Below, piece by piece: positions 9,682 through 21,257 of a stretch of DNA of 64,000 bases. This stretch comes from Tepidimonas thermarum (GTDB taxonomy: Bacteria; Pseudomonadota; Gammaproteobacteria; Burkholderiales; Burkholderiaceae_C), in assembly GCF_007556705.1 (NCBI RefSeq), contig NZ_VJOL01000002.1, forward strand, positions 45,002 through 109,001. Direction: 5' to 3'. The notes beneath the pieces are model-generated. The model was given only the letters and a program-made list of their open reading frames with translations. It searched no databases and was not told where the DNA came from. The translations under genes and the position numbers were made by a program. The first letter of the stretch is position 1, and each line of letters begins with the position of its first letter.

Positions 9682-11108
9682 GCCACGCCCTCCCCCACGG
9701 TGGTGGCCGCCGCTGCGGCCAGCGCCACCACCTGCCCCGCCACCGCGCCGATGGAGCCCGCCCCCATGCACAGCACCACGTCGCCGTCGCGCGCCACTTG
9801 CACGATGGCCGCGGGCAGCTCGGCCACATCGGGCACGAACACCGGCTCCACCCGCCCCGCCACGCGCAGTGCGCGCGCCAGGCTGCGCCCGTCGGCGGCG
9901 ACGATCGGGGCTTCGCCGGCGGCATAGACCTCGGTCAGCACGACCGCGTCGGCCTGCCCCAGCACCTGCACAAAGTCCTCGAAGCAGTCGCGCGTGCGGG
10001 TGTAGCGGTGCGGCTGGAACGCCACCACCAGGCGCCGTCCCGGGAAGGCACCGCGCGCCGCGGCCATGGTGGCGGCCAGCTCGGCCGGGTGGTGGCCATA
10101 GTCGTCGATGACGGTGGCGTGGCCGCCGGAGGGCAGCGCCACCTCGCCATAGCGCTGAAAGCGCCGCCCCACCCCTTTGAAGTCCGCCAGCGCCTGCAGC
10201 ACCGCGCCATCGGGCACCCCCAGCTCCACCGCCACGGCGATGGCGGCCAGCGCATTGCGCACGTTGTGCTCACCGGGCAGGTTGAGCACCACGTCGAGAT
10301 CGGGCAAGGCCACGCCGTTGCGGCGCTGCACGCGAAAGTGCATTTGCGCCCCCACCGGGCGCACGTCCACCGCGCGCACCTGCGCATCCTCGCCCAAGCC
10401 GTACGGGGTGATGGGGCGTTGGATGGCCGGCAGCAACGCGCGCACGTGCGGATCATCGATGCACAGCACGGCCGCCCCGTAAAACGGCATGCGGTGCAAA
10501 AAGTCCACGAAGGCCTGCTGCAGGCGCGCAAAGTCGTGGCCGTAGGTGTCCATGTGGTCGGCGTCGATGTTGGTCACCACCGCCATGACCGGCAGCAGGT
10601 TGAGAAACGACGCGTCCGACTCATCGGCCTCGACCACGATGTACTCGCCCTGGCCCAGCCGCGCATGCGCCCCCGCGCTGTTGAGGCGCCCGCCGATGAC
10701 GAAGGTCGGGTCCAGGCCGGCGGCGGCCAGCACGCTGGCCACCAGGCTGGTGGTGGTGGTCTTGCCGTGCGTGCCGGCGATCGCGATGCCTTTTTTCATG
10801 CGCATCAGCTCGGCCAGCATGACCGCGCGCGGCACCACGGGCAGATGACGCGCGCGAGCCGCCTGCACCTCGGGGTTGTCGGCCTGCACCGCGGTGGAGA
10901 CGACCACGCAGTCCGCCCCCTCGATGTGCGCCGCGTCGTGGCCCAGGTGCACCCGGGCACCGAGCTGGCGCAGGCGGCGGGTGGTGGCGCTGTCGGCCAG
11001 ATCGGAGCCGGAGATGGTGTAGCCCAGCGTGAGCAGCACCTCGGCGATGCCGCTCATGCCAGCGCCACCGATGCCCACGAAGTGAATGTGTCGAATCGCG
11101 TGTTTCAT
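9678..11108 (-). CDS. murC: UDP-N-acetylmuramate--L-alanine ligase
   Basis: Adds L-Ala to UDP-MurNAc, the first residue of the stem peptide. 476 residues from ATG 11108, which overlaps the murG stop (ATGA). The N-terminal nucleotide-sugar fold starts [17 protein letters not shown], the Mur-ligase ATP loop is [13 protein letters not shown] (about residue 106), and DDYGHHPAE (about 340) is the MurC-type C-terminal motif. The longer open frame upstream lies within murG and is not used. Confidence 0.98.
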   Translation of the reverse strand: MKHAIRHIHFVGIGGAGMSGIAEVLLTLGYTISGSDLADSATTRRLRQLGARVHLGHDAAHIEGADCVVVSTAVQADNPEVQAARARHLPVVPRAVMLAELMRMKKGIAIAGTHGKTTTTSLVASVLAAAGLDPTFVIGGRLNSAGAHARLGQGEYIVVEADESDASFLNLLPVMAVVTNIDADHMDTYGHDFARLQQAFVDFLHRMPFYGAAVLCIDDPHVRALLPAIQRPITPYGLGEDAQVRAVDVRPVGAQMHFRVQRRNGVALPDLDVVLNLPGEHNVRNALAAIAVAVELGVPDGAVLQALADFKGVGRRFQRYGEVALPSGGHATVIDDYGHHPAELAATMAAARGAFPGRRLVVAFQPHRYTRTRDCFEDFVQVLGQADAVVLTEVYAAGEAPIVAADGRSLARALRVAGRVEPVFVPDVAELPAAIVQVARDGDVVLCMGAGSIGAVAGQVVALAAAAATTVGEGVA

Positions 11109-12184
11109 CGCTTGTCTTTCTGCGCGGCCAGCGCCACGCAGGCGCGCACCATGGCGTCGACGGCGTCGGTCTTGCGCTGCGCGTAGGCACGCTCGGCGCG
11201 CTGGCGCAGCGCCTCGCGCGTGAGGCCGCGCAGCCAATCGGCCAGCCACTCGGGGGTCAGCTCGGCCTGCGCGCGCAGCCAGGCCGCCCCGGCATCGACC
11301 AAAAAGCGGGCGTTGGTGGTCTGGTGGTCGTCCACCGCGTGCGGAAACGGCACGAACAGCGCCGCGGCGCCCACCGCGGCGATTTCGGTCACGGTGCTGG
11401 CGCCGGCGCGGGCGATGATCACGTCCGCCTCGGCAAAGGCCTGTGCCGTGTCGTCGATGAACGCCACACAGTCGGCGGCCACGCCGGCGCGCGCATAGGC
11501 GTCGCGCAGCGCCTGCAGGTGGCGCTCGCCGCTTTGGTGCCGCACCTGGGGCCGCTGCGCGGGCGGCAGCAGCGCCAAGGCCTGCGGCACCGTCTCGTTG
11601 AGCGCCTGCGCGCCCAGGCTGCCCCCGACCACCAACAGGCGCAGCGGCCCGTAGCGCCCGGCCAGGCGCTGCGACGGCGGCAGCTGCTGCAAAAACGGCG
11701 CGCGCAGCGGGTTGCCGATCCACTCGCCCTTGGGCAAGGCGTGCGGGAAGGCGCAAAACACCCGGTCGGCCACCTGCGCCAGCACCCGGTTGGCCAGGCC
11801 CGCCACCGAATTTTGTTCGTGCAGCACGAGCGGGCGGCCCGCCAGCACGCCCATCATGCCGCCGGGAAAGGTGATGTAGCCCCCCAGGCCCACCACCACG
11901 TCAGGGCGCACACGGCGCACCACGCGCCAAGCCTGCCAGAACGCGCGCAGCAGGCGCAGTGGCAACAGCACCAGCGTGGCCCAGCCCTTGCCGCGCACAC
12001 CGCCAAAATCCACCGCCTCGAACGCAAAGCCGCGCGGCGGCACCAGACGCGCCTCCATGCCGCCGGGTGCGCCCAGCCAGTGCACGCGCCAGCCCTCGGC
12101 GCGCAGCGCCTCGGCCACCGCCAGGCCCGGGAAGATGTGCCCGCCCGTGCCACCGGCCATCACGAGTGCGCAGGGCTGTGTCAT
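11105..12184 (-). CDS. murG: UDP-GlcNAc:lipid I N-acetylglucosaminyltransferase
   Basis: Converts lipid I to lipid II at the inner face of the cytoplasmic membrane (GT28 family). 359 residues from ATG 12184, overlapping the ftsW stop by ATGA. The glycine-rich loops are [18 protein letters not shown] at the N-terminus and [15 protein letters not shown] near residue 183; the UDP-GlcNAc site motif [16 protein letters not shown] lies near 263. Length is typical. Neighbours are ftsW and murC. Confidence 0.98.
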   Translation of the reverse strand: MTQPCALVMAGGTGGHIFPGLAVAEALRAEGWRVHWLGAPGGMEARLVPPRGFAFEAVDFGGVRGKGWATLVLLPLRLLRAFWQAWRVVRRVRPDVVVGLGGYITFPGGMMGVLAGRPLVLHEQNSVAGLANRVLAQVADRVFCAFPHALPKGEWIGNPLRAPFLQQLPPSQRLAGRYGPLRLLVVGGSLGAQALNETVPQALALLPPAQRPQVRHQSGERHLQALRDAYARAGVAADCVAFIDDTAQAFAEADVIIARAGASTVTEIAAVGAAALFVPFPHAVDDHQTTNARFLVDAGAAWLRAQAELTPEWLADWLRGLTREALRQRAERAYAQRKTDAVDAMVRACVALAAQKDKR

Positions 12185-13479
12185 GCGCGACCTCCGTGCA
12201 TCAGCGCTTTGTTTTCCCAGTCCACGCGCAGCACCAGCGCGATCGCCACCAGGTTCATCAAAATGGCCGATCCGCCGTAGCTCATGAACGGCAGCGTCAA
12301 GCCCTTGGTCGGCAGCGCCCCCAGGTTGACGCCGATGTTGATGAAGGCCTGAAAGCCGATCCACAGCCCCACGCCCTGCGCCGCCAGGCCGGCAAACACC
12401 TGGTCCAGCGCCACCGCCTGGCGGCCGATTTGCATGATGCGCCGCGTCAACCACATGAACAGCGCGATCAGCGTCAGCACGCCCGCAAAGCCAAACTCCT
12501 CGCCGATGACGGCAAGCAAAAAGTCGGTGTGCGCCTCGGGCAACCAGTGCAGCTTTTCGACGCTGGCGCCCAGCCCCACGCCCCACCACTCGCCGCGCCC
12601 GAGCGCGATCAGCGCATGGGTGAGCTGATAGCCCTTGCCCAGCGCGTGCTGCTCGCTCCACGGGTCGAGGTAGGCGAAGATGCGCTCGCGCCGCCACTCG
12701 TTGGTCAGCACCACCATCGCAAAGGCCGCCGCCACCACCAGCGCGATCAAAAAGAACATGCGCGCGTTGACCCCGCCCAGGAACAAAATGCCCATGGCGA
12801 TGACGGCAATCACCATGAAGGCGCCCATGTCGGGCTCGGCCAGCAGCAGCACGCCCACCAGCCCGACCGCCAGCGCCATCGGCCAGACGGCGCGGAAAAA
12901 CTTTTCCTTGACCTCCATGCGCCGCACCATGTAGCCCGCGGCATAGAGCAGCACGGCCAACTTGGCCAGTTCCGAGGGCTGGAAATTCATGATCCCCAGC
13001 GGAATCCAGCGCCGCGCCCCGTTGACCCCTTTGCCGATGAAGGGCACCAGCACGACCACCAGCAGCGCGATGGCGAGCAAAAACAGCGGGGTGGACCATG
13101 CCTGCCAGCGCTCCATGGGAACTTGAAAGGCGATCACCCCGGCAACGGCACCGATGACCAGCGCCAGCGCGTGCCGCAGCACGAAGTGGTAGGGGCTGTA
13201 GCTGGCAAAGCGCGGGTTGTCGGGCAGCGCGATCGAGGCCGAATACACCATCACCAGGCCCCACGCGAGCAGTGCGACCACCACCCACAGCAGTGGCTGG
13301 TCGATGCCGTTGGCCCGCACCGCCGGCGCACGCGGTCGCGCCCAGTCGCGCGGCATCAGGCGCACGGGCAGCTCGGCACCGGCGCCCTCGGCCAGCGCCG
13401 CGCGCTGCCCGGGCCACCACGAGCCAAGCGCGGCCAGCCGCTGGCGCCAGCGGGGGGTGCGCGGAGCTTGGGCGCTCAT
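12181..13479 (-). CDS. ftsW: SEDS peptidoglycan glycosyltransferase FtsW
   Basis: Division-specific SEDS-family polymerase that works with FtsI. 432 residues from ATG 13479, which overlaps the murD stop (ATGA). A cytoplasmic N-terminal extension of about 65 residues precedes roughly ten transmembrane helices. SEDS hallmarks include the segment [15 protein letters not shown], the [22 protein letters not shown] loop, and the conserved [15 protein letters not shown] near the C-terminus. It sits between murD and murG as usual. Confidence 0.97.
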   Translation of the reverse strand: MSAQAPRTPRWRQRLAALGSWWPGQRAALAEGAGAELPVRLMPRDWARPRAPAVRANGIDQPLLWVVVALLAWGLVMVYSASIALPDNPRFASYSPYHFVLRHALALVIGAVAGVIAFQVPMERWQAWSTPLFLLAIALLVVVLVPFIGKGVNGARRWIPLGIMNFQPSELAKLAVLLYAAGYMVRRMEVKEKFFRAVWPMALAVGLVGVLLLAEPDMGAFMVIAVIAMGILFLGGVNARMFFLIALVVAAAFAMVVLTNEWRRERIFAYLDPWSEQHALGKGYQLTHALIALGRGEWWGVGLGASVEKLHWLPEAHTDFLLAVIGEEFGFAGVLTLIALFMWLTRRIMQIGRQAVALDQVFAGLAAQGVGLWIGFQAFINIGVNLGALPTKGLTLPFMSYGGSAILMNLVAIALVLRVDWENKALMHGGRA

Positions 13480-15035
13480 GCGGGGGTGCCCTCCTCGTGC
13501 TGCAGCGCGCGCACGGTGTCCACGAACACCTGCGCGCGGTGCGCATAGTCGCGAAACATGTCCAGGCTCGCGCACGCGGGCGAGAGCACGACGGCGTCCC
13601 CAGGCTGGGCCTGGCGCGCACACCAGCGCACCGCCGTGGGGAGGTCGGCAAAACGCTCGCACGGCACGCCGGTGCCGGCCAGCGCCGCCGCGATCGCGTC
13701 CGCATCGCGGCCGATGAGCGCCACCGCGCGCGCGTGCCGCGCCACCGGCCCGGCCAGCGGACCGAAGTCCTGCCCCTTGCCGTCGCCGCCCAGGATGACC
13801 ACCAGCCGGCGCTGGGCGCCCAACCCCTCGATCGCGGCCAGCGTCGCGCCCACGTTGGTGCCCTTGCTGTCGTCGATGTACTCGACATCCGCGACGATGG
13901 CCACCGATTCCACCCGGTGCGGCTCGCCCCGGTAGTCCCGCAGCGCGTGCAGCAGGGGGGCCAGCGGGGCACCGGCGGCGGTGGCCAGCGCCAGTGCCGC
14001 CAGCGCGTTGGTGGCGTTGTGGCGGCCCTGGATGCGCAGCGCCTCGGCCGGCATCAGGCGTTGCAGGTGCAGCTCGGCCTCTGCGGCGCGCGCGCGGCGC
14101 CCGCCCGCGTCGTCGTCCGGCAGCGCGCGCACCAGCCAGGTGATGCCGTTGAGCGTCTCCAGTCCCCATTCGCCCGGCCGCGTCGGCAGCCCAGCGCCAA
14201 AGCTGGTCCAGGGCCGCACCGGCGCCACCCGGCTGCGCGCGCCGCGCCCCGACGGCTCGGTCGGCTCGGGCGGCCGCCAGGCGGCCACGGTGGGATCGTC
14301 GCGGTTGAGCACCATCAGCCCCTGGGTGCCAAAGATGCGCGCCTTGGCCGCCGCGTACGCGGCCATCGTCCCGTGCCAGTCGAGGTGGTCCTGGGTGACG
14401 TTGAGCACGGTGGCCGCGGTCGGCTCGAACCCTTCCACCCCGTCGAGCTGGAAGCTCGAGAGCTCCAGCACCCAGGCGCGCGGCAGGGCGTCGGCCGCCA
14501 GCCGTTCGGCCAGCGTGTCGAGCAGCGTCGGGCCGATATTGCCCGCCACCGCCACGTCCCAACCGGCAGCGCGCAGCACATGGCCGGTCAGGGCGGTGGT
14601 GGTGGTCTTGCCATTGGTCCCGGTGATGGCCAACACCGCCGGCTGGTAGCCACGCGTCTCGGCCAGCGCCCGCAGCGCGGCGGCAAACAAGCCCAACTCG
14701 CCCAGCACCGGCACGCCCACGGCCGCAGCCGCCTGCGCCACCCCCGCCCACTGCGCCGGCGCGATGCCGGGGCTGCGCGCCACCAGCGCCCACGGACCGC
14801 GCGCGAACAGCGCAGCATCCAACGCCACCCCGGCCCACAGCGTGCTGCCGGGCGCCGCCGCCTGCAGCGCGGCGGCCTGCGGCGGCGCAGCGCGCGTGTC
14901 GGCGACGGTGACGCGCGCCCCGGCCGCGTGCAACCAGCGCGCCATCGCCAAGCCCGAGGCGCCCAGGCCCAGCACCAGCGCCTCGCGCCCGCGCAGGGTC
15001 GGCAAGCAGTCGTGGGTCCAGCGCTCGGTGCTCAT
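13476..15035 (-). CDS. murD: UDP-N-acetylmuramoyl-L-alanine--D-glutamate ligase
   Basis: Adds D-Glu to the stem peptide in the cytoplasm. 519 residues from ATG 15035, overlapping the mraY stop (ATGA). The N-terminal Rossmann loop is [15 protein letters not shown], the ATP loop is [15 protein letters not shown] (about residue 140), and the C-terminal domain has [14 protein letters not shown]. It is about 80 residues longer than the E. coli enzyme; the extra length is mainly an Arg/Ala-rich insert in the central domain (about residues 260-330). Confidence 0.97.
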   Translation of the reverse strand: MSTERWTHDCLPTLRGREALVLGLGASGLAMARWLHAAGARVTVADTRAAPPQAAALQAAAPGSTLWAGVALDAALFARGPWALVARSPGIAPAQWAGVAQAAAAVGVPVLGELGLFAAALRALAETRGYQPAVLAITGTNGKTTTTALTGHVLRAAGWDVAVAGNIGPTLLDTLAERLAADALPRAWVLELSSFQLDGVEGFEPTAATVLNVTQDHLDWHGTMAAYAAAKARIFGTQGLMVLNRDDPTVAAWRPPEPTEPSGRGARSRVAPVRPWTSFGAGLPTRPGEWGLETLNGITWLVRALPDDDAGGRRARAAEAELHLQRLMPAEALRIQGRHNATNALAALALATAAGAPLAPLLHALRDYRGEPHRVESVAIVADVEYIDDSKGTNVGATLAAIEGLGAQRRLVVILGGDGKGQDFGPLAGPVARHARAVALIGRDADAIAAALAGTGVPCERFADLPTAVRWCARQAQPGDAVVLSPACASLDMFRDYAHRAQVFVDTVRALQHEEGTPA

Positions 15036-16210
15036 CGCAGTTTGAGGGTGGACAGGCCAATCAGGCACAACAGCATGGTGATGATCCAAAAGCGCACGAC
15101 GACCTGCGTCTCGCGCCAACCGGATTTTTCGAAGTGGTGGTGCAGCGGCGCCATCTTGAGCAGCCGCCGCCCCTCGCCGTAGCGGCGTTTGGTGTATTTG
15201 AACCAGGTCACCTGCGCCATCACGGACAGCGCCTCGGCGACGAAGATGCCGCCCATGATCGCCAACACGATTTCCTGCCGCACGATGACGGCGATGGTGC
15301 CCAGCGCCCCACCGAGCGCCAGCGCGCCGACGTCGCCCATGAACACCTGCGCCGGGTAGGCGTTGAACCACAGGAACGCCAGCCCCGCGCCCGCCATGGC
15401 CGCGCAAAAAATCAGCAGCTCGCCGGTGCCCGGGATGTAGGGCAGCAGCAAATAGCGCGCAAACACCGCGTTGCCCGTGACATACGCAAAGATGCCCAGC
15501 GCCGACCCCACCATGACCACCGGCATGATGGCCAGCCCATCGAGGCCATCGGTCAGGTTGACCGCGTTGCTCGCGCCCACGATGACGAGGTAGGTCAGCA
15601 GCACGAAGCCGGCCACGCCCAGCGGGTAGCTGATCTCCTTGAAAAACGGCACCATCAAGCCCGCTTGCTGCGGCAAATCGATCGTGAAGCCCGAGGCGAT
15701 CCACGCGGTAAACAGCGCCCACACGCGTGCGTTGGAGCCCTCGGAAATCGCAAACACCAGGTAAAACGCCGCGGCCAGCCCGATGAGGGACTGCCAGGCG
15801 TACTTCTCGCGCGAGCGCATGCCCTCGGGGTCCTTGCGCACCACCTTGCGCCAGTCGTCCACCCAGCCGATCGCCCCCATGGCCCACGTGACCGCCAGCA
15901 CCACCCAGACGAAGCGGTTGGCCCACTCGAACCACAACAGCGTGGCCACCGTGATCGCAAACAAGATCAGCACCCCGCCCATGGTCGGTGTGCCGCTTTT
16001 GCTCAGGTGCGTCTGCACACCGTAGGCGCGCACCGGCTGGCCGATCTTGAGCGCGGTGAGCCGCTGGATGAACCACGGCCCCGCCGCGATGCCCACCAGC
16101 AGCGCGGTCATGGCCGCCATCACGGCGCGAAAGGTCAGGTATTGGAAGACGCGCAGAAACCCCAGCTCGGGCCAGACGCCCTGCAGCCACTGCGCCAGAC
16201 TAGGCAGCAT
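15032..16210 (-). CDS. mraY: Phospho-N-acetylmuramoyl-pentapeptide transferase
   Basis: Integral membrane enzyme transferring phospho-MurNAc-pentapeptide to undecaprenyl phosphate (lipid I). 392 residues from ATG 16210, ten predicted helices. Family motifs include [14 protein letters not shown], the catalytic-loop segment [24 protein letters not shown] and [13 protein letters not shown] near the C-terminus. The start overlaps the end of murF by 11 nt, the one break in the otherwise regular ATGA overlaps of this part of the cluster. Confidence 0.98.
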   Translation of the reverse strand: MLPSLAQWLQGVWPELGFLRVFQYLTFRAVMAAMTALLVGIAAGPWFIQRLTALKIGQPVRAYGVQTHLSKSGTPTMGGVLILFAITVATLLWFEWANRFVWVVLAVTWAMGAIGWVDDWRKVVRKDPEGMRSREKYAWQSLIGLAAAFYLVFAISEGSNARVWALFTAWIASGFTIDLPQQAGLMVPFFKEISYPLGVAGFVLLTYLVIVGASNAVNLTDGLDGLAIMPVVMVGSALGIFAYVTGNAVFARYLLLPYIPGTGELLIFCAAMAGAGLAFLWFNAYPAQVFMGDVGALALGGALGTIAVIVRQEIVLAIMGGIFVAEALSVMAQVTWFKYTKRRYGEGRRLLKMAPLHHHFEKSGWRETQVVVRFWIITMLLCLIGLSTLKLR

Positions 16211-17648
16211 GCGTGGGTCCCTCCTCGTGTGTTGTGGCGCCGGCCAGGGCCTCGCAGGCGGCGACGACCCGCTCCATGCGCATGAAGCGCGAACCCTTGA
16301 CCAGCAGACTGCCGCCGCCCGCACGCAGCGCGCCCGGCAGCGCCGCCAGCAACGCGTCCACGGTGTCGAAATGCCGCACCCGCGCCGCCGGCGCCGCCAG
16401 CGCGGCCGCGGCGCGCCCCATCCAATCGCCCGCCAGCCAGAGGCGGTCGATGCCGCGCGCCAGTGCGTGCCGCAGCACCTCGTCGTGAAACGCCAGCGCC
16501 TGCGCGCCGACCTCGCCCATATCGCCCAGCACCAGCCAGCGCGGCGCGGGCAGCTCGGCCAGCATGTCGATGGCGGCGCGCACCGAGTCGGGGTTGGCGT
16601 TGTAGCTGTCGTCCACCACGGTCCACAGCGCCCCGTCGAGCCGCAGTGCCTGGGTGCGGCAGCGCCCGGGCACCGGCTCGAACGCGGTCAAGCCGGCGGC
16701 GATCGCGTCGCGAGGCACGCCCGCGGCCAGGGCGCAGGCGGTGGCGGCAAGCGCGTTGCGCACGTGGTGGCGCCCGGCGATGCGCAGCCGGGTCTCGAAG
16801 GGACCGTGCGGCGTGGTCACGCGCAGCGCCCAGGCACCGGCGTCCCATGCGGCCGTGCCCTGCACGTCGGCCCCGGCGCCGCCAAAGGTCAGCGTGGCGC
16901 GCGCGCCCGCCAGATCACGCCACAGCGGGGTAAACGCGTCGTCCGCCGGGAACACGGCCACGCCGTGCGCGGGCAGTGCGCTCAGCACGGCGCCGTTTTC
17001 GCGCGCCACCGCCTCGACGCTGGCCATGAACTCCTGGTGCTCGCGCTGGGCGTTGTTGACCAGGGCCACCGTGGGCTGCGCGATCGCCGCCAGTTGCGCG
17101 ATCTCGCCCGGGTGGTTCATGCCGAGTTCGACCACGGCCAGGCGGTGCGTCGGGCGCAGGCGCAGCACCGTCAGCGGCACGCCGATGTCGTTGTTGAGGT
17201 TGCCTTGGGTGGCCAGCGCGGCGGCACCCGCGGCGGCGCGCAGGATGGCCGCCGTCATCTGCGTCACGGTGGTTTTGCCGTTGCTGCCGGTGACCGCGAT
17301 GAGCGTGCCCGGCCAGCGCGCGCGCCAGGCCGCGGCCAGCGCGCCCAAGGCGGCGCGGCTGTCGGGCACTTCCACACCGCACAGGCCGGCCGCCGCCAGA
17401 TCGCGCTCGGCCACGGCCCCCACCGCCCCCTGCGCCGCGGCCTGGGGCAAAAAGGCGTGGGCGTCAAAACGCTCGCCGCGCAGCGCAACGAACAGGTCGC
17501 CCGGCTGCAGGGTGCGCGTGTCGGTGTGCACGCGCCGTGGCGCCAGCGTGTGCGGGTCGCCCACGGTGCGCGCGTGCGGCAGTGCCGCCAGCAGCGCGCC
17601 CAACCCGTGCATCGGGGTGTCATCCGGCAGCGCGGACACGGTGTTCAT
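16200..17648 (-). CDS. murF: UDP-MurNAc-tripeptide--D-alanyl-D-alanine ligase
   Basis: Adds D-Ala-D-Ala to the UDP-MurNAc tripeptide. 482 residues from ATG 17648, overlapping the murE stop by ATGA. The ATP loop is [16 protein letters not shown] (about residue 125), followed by the conserved [11 protein letters not shown], and the substrate-site motif [15 protein letters not shown] near residue 345. Length is normal. murE is immediately upstream and mraY immediately downstream. Confidence 0.98.
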   Translation of the reverse strand: MNTVSALPDDTPMHGLGALLAALPHARTVGDPHTLAPRRVHTDTRTLQPGDLFVALRGERFDAHAFLPQAAAQGAVGAVAERDLAAAGLCGVEVPDSRAALGALAAAWRARWPGTLIAVTGSNGKTTVTQMTAAILRAAAGAAALATQGNLNNDIGVPLTVLRLRPTHRLAVVELGMNHPGEIAQLAAIAQPTVALVNNAQREHQEFMASVEAVARENGAVLSALPAHGVAVFPADDAFTPLWRDLAGARATLTFGGAGADVQGTAAWDAGAWALRVTTPHGPFETRLRIAGRHHVRNALAATACALAAGVPRDAIAAGLTAFEPVPGRCRTQALRLDGALWTVVDDSYNANPDSVRAAIDMLAELPAPRWLVLGDMGEVGAQALAFHDEVLRHALARGIDRLWLAGDWMGRAAAALAAPAARVRHFDTVDALLAALPGALRAGGGSLLVKGSRFMRMERVVAACEALAGATTHEEGPTHAA

Positions 17649-19207
17649 GCGGTCTCCCCGCTGCGCCGGCGCAGGGCCGCGCGCGCCTGTTCGAGATCGG
17701 AAAACGGCCGGCGCACGCCCGCGATCTCCTGATAGTCTTCGTGGCCCTTGCCGGCCAACAGCACGATGTCGCACGCCTGCGCGGCGGCAATGGCGCGCGC
17801 GATGGCCTGCGCGCGGTCCGGCTCCACCCACGCGGCGGCCGGGTCGCGCAAACCGGCTTGCATCTGCGCCAGGATGTGCCGCGGGTCCTCGCTGCGCGGG
17901 TTGTCGCTGGTCAGCACCACGCGGTCGGCCCCCTGCTCGGCAGCGGCGGCCATGAGCGGGCGCTTGCCGGGGTCGCGGTCGCCGCCGCAACCCAGCACGC
18001 ACCACAGCCGCCCGCCGCGCCGCGCGGCCAGCGGACGCAGGGCTTGCAGCGCTTGTGCGACGGCATCCGGGGTATGGGCATAGTCCACCAGCACCAACGG
18101 CAAGCCGTCGGCCGGGCCATCGGCCGCCGTCCAGGCCGCCTGCATGCGGCCAGGCACGGGCGTCAACCCTTGGCACGCGTGCGCCACCGCCGACCACGAC
18201 AGGCCGCGGCTGCGCAGCACGGCCATCACCGCCAGCAGATTGGCCAGGTTGTAGTCGCCCACGACCGGCAGCTCGAAGGTCGTGTGGACCGCCCCTTCGG
18301 CCACCGTGAAGCGTGCCCCATGCGGCAGCCACTCGCGCGCCTGCAGGCGCAGGCGGGCGTGCGGTGGCGCCGGGGTGGTGGCATAGGTCCAGAGGTCGAG
18401 GCCACCGTCGGCCGGACGCGCGGCCAGCGCCGCCGCCAATGCCTGCCCGTGGGGCCCATCGACGCCAACCACTGCGGTGCGCAGGCCGGGCCAGTCGAAC
18501 AGGCGGCGCTTGGCGGCCCAGTAGGCCTCCATGGTGCCGTGGTAGTCCAGGTGGTCCTGCGTCAGGTTGGTGAAGATCGCGGTGTGGACCCGCGCACCGT
18601 CCAGGCGGCCCTCTTCGATGCCGATCGAGGACGCCTCCAGCACCACGGCGCGCGCGCCCTCGTCGGCCAAGCGGCGCAGCGCACGCTGCAGCGTGATGGG
18701 ATCGGGCGTGGTCAGGCCGGTGGACACGAGCGCCGCCCCGGGGCGGCCGATGCCAAGCGTGCCGATCAGGCCCGCGGGCACCCCTGCGGCCTGCAGCCCC
18801 TGGGCGGTCCACCAGGCGGTCGAGGTCTTGCCGTTGGTGCCGGTCACGGCGATCAGATCCAGCGCTTGGCTGGGCGCGCCCCAGAACGCGCTGGCCAGCG
18901 GCCCCGCCGCGGCCCGCAAGCCCGGGTAGGCCATCACGCGCACCGGCTCCATGGCGGCGTCGGCCCAGGTCGATGCCGGGTGCGCCGCCAACCAAGCCTC
19001 GAGACCTTCGGCCTCGACCACGGCGGCCACCGCCCCGGCCCCCAACGCCGCCCCCACGAAGCGGCGCGCATCCACTGCCGCGCCCGGCCAGGCCACGAAG
19101 GCGTCGCCCGTGCGCACCTGGCGGCTGTCGGCACACAAACCGGTGGCGCCGCGCGCCCGCAGCCACACCAGCAGGTCTTCCAGCCGATCGACGCTGGGCA
19201 CCCTCAT
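17645..19207 (-). CDS. murE: UDP-MurNAc-L-Ala-D-Glu--meso-diaminopimelate ligase
   Basis: Adds meso-diaminopimelate to the stem peptide. 520 residues from ATG 19207, overlapping the ftsI stop. The ATP loop is VTGTNGKTSTAWWTAQ and the tetrapeptide DNPR (in TSDNPRSEDP, about residue 436) is the signature for meso-DAP rather than lysine specificity, as expected for a Gram-negative. Length is slightly above the E. coli enzyme. Confidence 0.98.
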   Translation of the reverse strand: MRVPSVDRLEDLLVWLRARGATGLCADSRQVRTGDAFVAWPGAAVDARRFVGAALGAGAVAAVVEAEGLEAWLAAHPASTWADAAMEPVRVMAYPGLRAAAGPLASAFWGAPSQALDLIAVTGTNGKTSTAWWTAQGLQAAGVPAGLIGTLGIGRPGAALVSTGLTTPDPITLQRALRRLADEGARAVVLEASSIGIEEGRLDGARVHTAIFTNLTQDHLDYHGTMEAYWAAKRRLFDWPGLRTAVVGVDGPHGQALAAALAARPADGGLDLWTYATTPAPPHARLRLQAREWLPHGARFTVAEGAVHTTFELPVVGDYNLANLLAVMAVLRSRGLSWSAVAHACQGLTPVPGRMQAAWTAADGPADGLPLVLVDYAHTPDAVAQALQALRPLAARRGGRLWCVLGCGGDRDPGKRPLMAAAAEQGADRVVLTSDNPRSEDPRHILAQMQAGLRDPAAAWVEPDRAQAIARAIAAAQACDIVLLAGKGHEDYQEIAGVRRPFSDLEQARAALRRRSGETA

Positions 19208-20967
19208 ACCGGCTCCTCCGGGATCGCGTCGGCGACGATTTGCGGCTGCACCCGCATGTCCGGCTGCACCCCCAGCAGGCGCAGCGTCTGCTGCGCCACG
19301 TCGGAAAACACCGGCGCGGCCACCGCGCCGCCGTAGATCACGCCGTTGCTGGGCTCGTCCACCATCACCGCGATGACCACGCGCGGCTGGTCCACCGGCG
19401 CCAGCCCAACGAAAAAACTGCGGTACTTGGCGGCGTAACCGCGGCCCTCCTGCTTGCGCGCGGTGCCGGTCTTGCCGCCGACCGAGTAGCCCACGGTTTG
19501 CGCCAGCTGCGCGGTGCCGCCCGGTCCGGCCGCCAGTTGCAGCATGTGCCGCACGGCGCGCGCGTGGCGCTCGCTGAACACCCGCACACCAGCGGCGGGT
19601 TGGTCGACGCGCAGCAGCGTCACCGGGATGCGCTCGCCGTCGCGCGCAAAGACGGTATAGGCCTGCGCCAGCTGCAGCAGCGACACCGACAGACCGTAGC
19701 CGTAGCTCATGGTCGCCTGCTCGATCGGGCGCCAGGTTTTGTAGGCCCGCAGCCGCCCGCTGGTGGCGCCGGGGAAGGGCACATCCGGCTTGTGGCCAAA
19801 GCCCGCGCGCGTGTAGGTCTCCCACATGTCGCGCGGCTGCATCTGCATGGCCATCTTGACGGTGCCGACGTTGCTCGACTTCTGGATCACCTCGTTGACG
19901 GTCAGCACGCCATAGGGGTGCACGTCCGAGATGGTGAAGCCCCCCATCTGCAGGCGCCCGGGGGCGGTCTGGATCGGTGTCTCGGGCGTCACCAGGCCCT
20001 TGTCCAGCGCCAGCGCGGCGATGAAGGGCTTCATGGTCGAACCCGGCTCGAAGCTGTCGGTCAGCGCGCGGTTGCGCAGCTGCTCGCCGGTCAGGCTGCG
20101 GCGATCGTTGGGGTCGTAGCTGGGGTAGTTGGCCAGCGCCAACACTTCGCCGGTGTGCGCATCCAGCACCACCGCGCTGCCACCGCGCGCGCGGTGCTGC
20201 TGCACCGCCTCTTTCAGGCGCTGGTAGGCAAAAAATTGGATTTTGCCGTCGATGGACAGCTGCAAGTCCTGGCCATCGACCGGCGGCACGATGTCGCGCA
20301 CGTCCTCGACGATGCGGCCCAAGCGGTCTTTGATGACGCGGCGCGAGCCCGGCCGGCCGCTGAGTGCGCGCTCGAACGCGAGCTCGACACCCTCCTGTCC
20401 GCGGTCCTCGACATTGGTAAAGCCCACCACGTGGGCCACCGCCTCGCCCTGGGGGTACTGGCGTTTGTATTCCTTGCGCAGGTACAGGCCCTTGATGCCC
20501 AGCGCCTGCACCTGGCGCGCCACCGGCTCGTCCACCTGGCGCTTGATCCACACGAAGTTGCGCTCGCCCACGTCCAGGCGGCGCTGCAGCTCGGCCAGCG
20601 GCAGGCCCAGCAGCCGGGCGGCCTCGCGCAGCCGGGGGTCGTGGCGGTCCACGTCCTCGGGGTCGGCCCAAACGCTTTGCGCCACCACGCTGGTGGCCAG
20701 GATCATGCCGTTGCGGTCCAGGATGCGGCCGCGGCTGGCGGGCAGCTCGAGGGTGCGCGCGTAGCGCACCTCGCCCTGGCGCTGGAAGAAATCGTTGCCG
20801 ATCACCTGCACGTAGGCCGCACGCGCGGCCAGACCGACAAAGGCCAGCGCCAGCATGGCGACGATGAAGCGGCTGCGCCACACCGGGGTGGCGCTGGTCA
20901 GCAGCGGACTGCTGCCGTAGGGGATGCTGCGCACCGGCACCGGGGGCGCTGCGGGCTTGCGGCTCAT
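19204..20967 (-). CDS. ftsI: Division transpeptidase FtsI (PBP3)
   Basis: Septal D,D-transpeptidase, a class B penicillin-binding protein anchored in the inner membrane. 587 residues from ATG 20967, overlapping the ftsL stop (ATGA). One transmembrane helix lies at about residues 33-52. The three active-site motifs are present: STMK in PGSTMKPFIAALALDKG (Ser near 310), SSN in QKSSNVGTVKMAM (near 361) and KTGT in VGGKTGTARK (near 498). It works with FtsW and FtsQLB encoded in the same cluster. Confidence 0.98.
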   Translation of the reverse strand: MSRKPAAPPVPVRSIPYGSSPLLTSATPVWRSRFIVAMLALAFVGLAARAAYVQVIGNDFFQRQGEVRYARTLELPASRGRILDRNGMILATSVVAQSVWADPEDVDRHDPRLREAARLLGLPLAELQRRLDVGERNFVWIKRQVDEPVARQVQALGIKGLYLRKEYKRQYPQGEAVAHVVGFTNVEDRGQEGVELAFERALSGRPGSRRVIKDRLGRIVEDVRDIVPPVDGQDLQLSIDGKIQFFAYQRLKEAVQQHRARGGSAVVLDAHTGEVLALANYPSYDPNDRRSLTGEQLRNRALTDSFEPGSTMKPFIAALALDKGLVTPETPIQTAPGRLQMGGFTISDVHPYGVLTVNEVIQKSSNVGTVKMAMQMQPRDMWETYTRAGFGHKPDVPFPGATSGRLRAYKTWRPIEQATMSYGYGLSVSLLQLAQAYTVFARDGERIPVTLLRVDQPAAGVRVFSERHARAVRHMLQLAAGPGGTAQLAQTVGYSVGGKTGTARKQEGRGYAAKYRSFFVGLAPVDQPRVVIAVMVDEPSNGVIYGGAVAAPVFSDVAQQTLRLLGVQPDMRVQPQIVADAIPEEPV

Positions 20968-21257
20968 GGCCGGCCTCCCGCGCCGACGTCGGTCGGCGAC
21001 AGCGCCACGTACTCGGTGATGGCCGGGTGCGCGGCGCGCATCTGCAGCTGGCGTTGCGCGATGTGCTGCACGCGCCAAGGCGCAGCCAGGGCGCGCTGCT
21101 CGGCCACCAGCCGCTCGTGCTCGGCGGCCAGCCGGGTGGCCTGGGCGCGCGCGCGCTCGTTGGCGACGTACAGGCGCCGCGACTCGTAGCGCACGGTGAC
21201 CAGGGCAAAGGCGCTTGCCAACAACGCCAGCAGCAACACCAGGTTGAGCCGCGTCAT
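20964..21257 (-). CDS. ftsL: Cell division protein FtsL
   Basis: Small bitopic divisome protein. 97 residues from ATG 21257, which overlaps the rsmH stop (ATGA). A hydrophobic helix at about residues 4-22 is followed by a coiled coil (about 25-65) with many Glu, Arg and Ala. Sequence identity in this family is low; the call rests on size, topology and position between rsmH and ftsI. Confidence 0.93.
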   Translation of the reverse strand: MTRLNLVLLLALLASAFALVTVRYESRRLYVANERARAQATRLAAEHERLVAEQRALAAPWRVQHIAQRQLQMRAAHPAITEYVALSPTDVGAGGRP

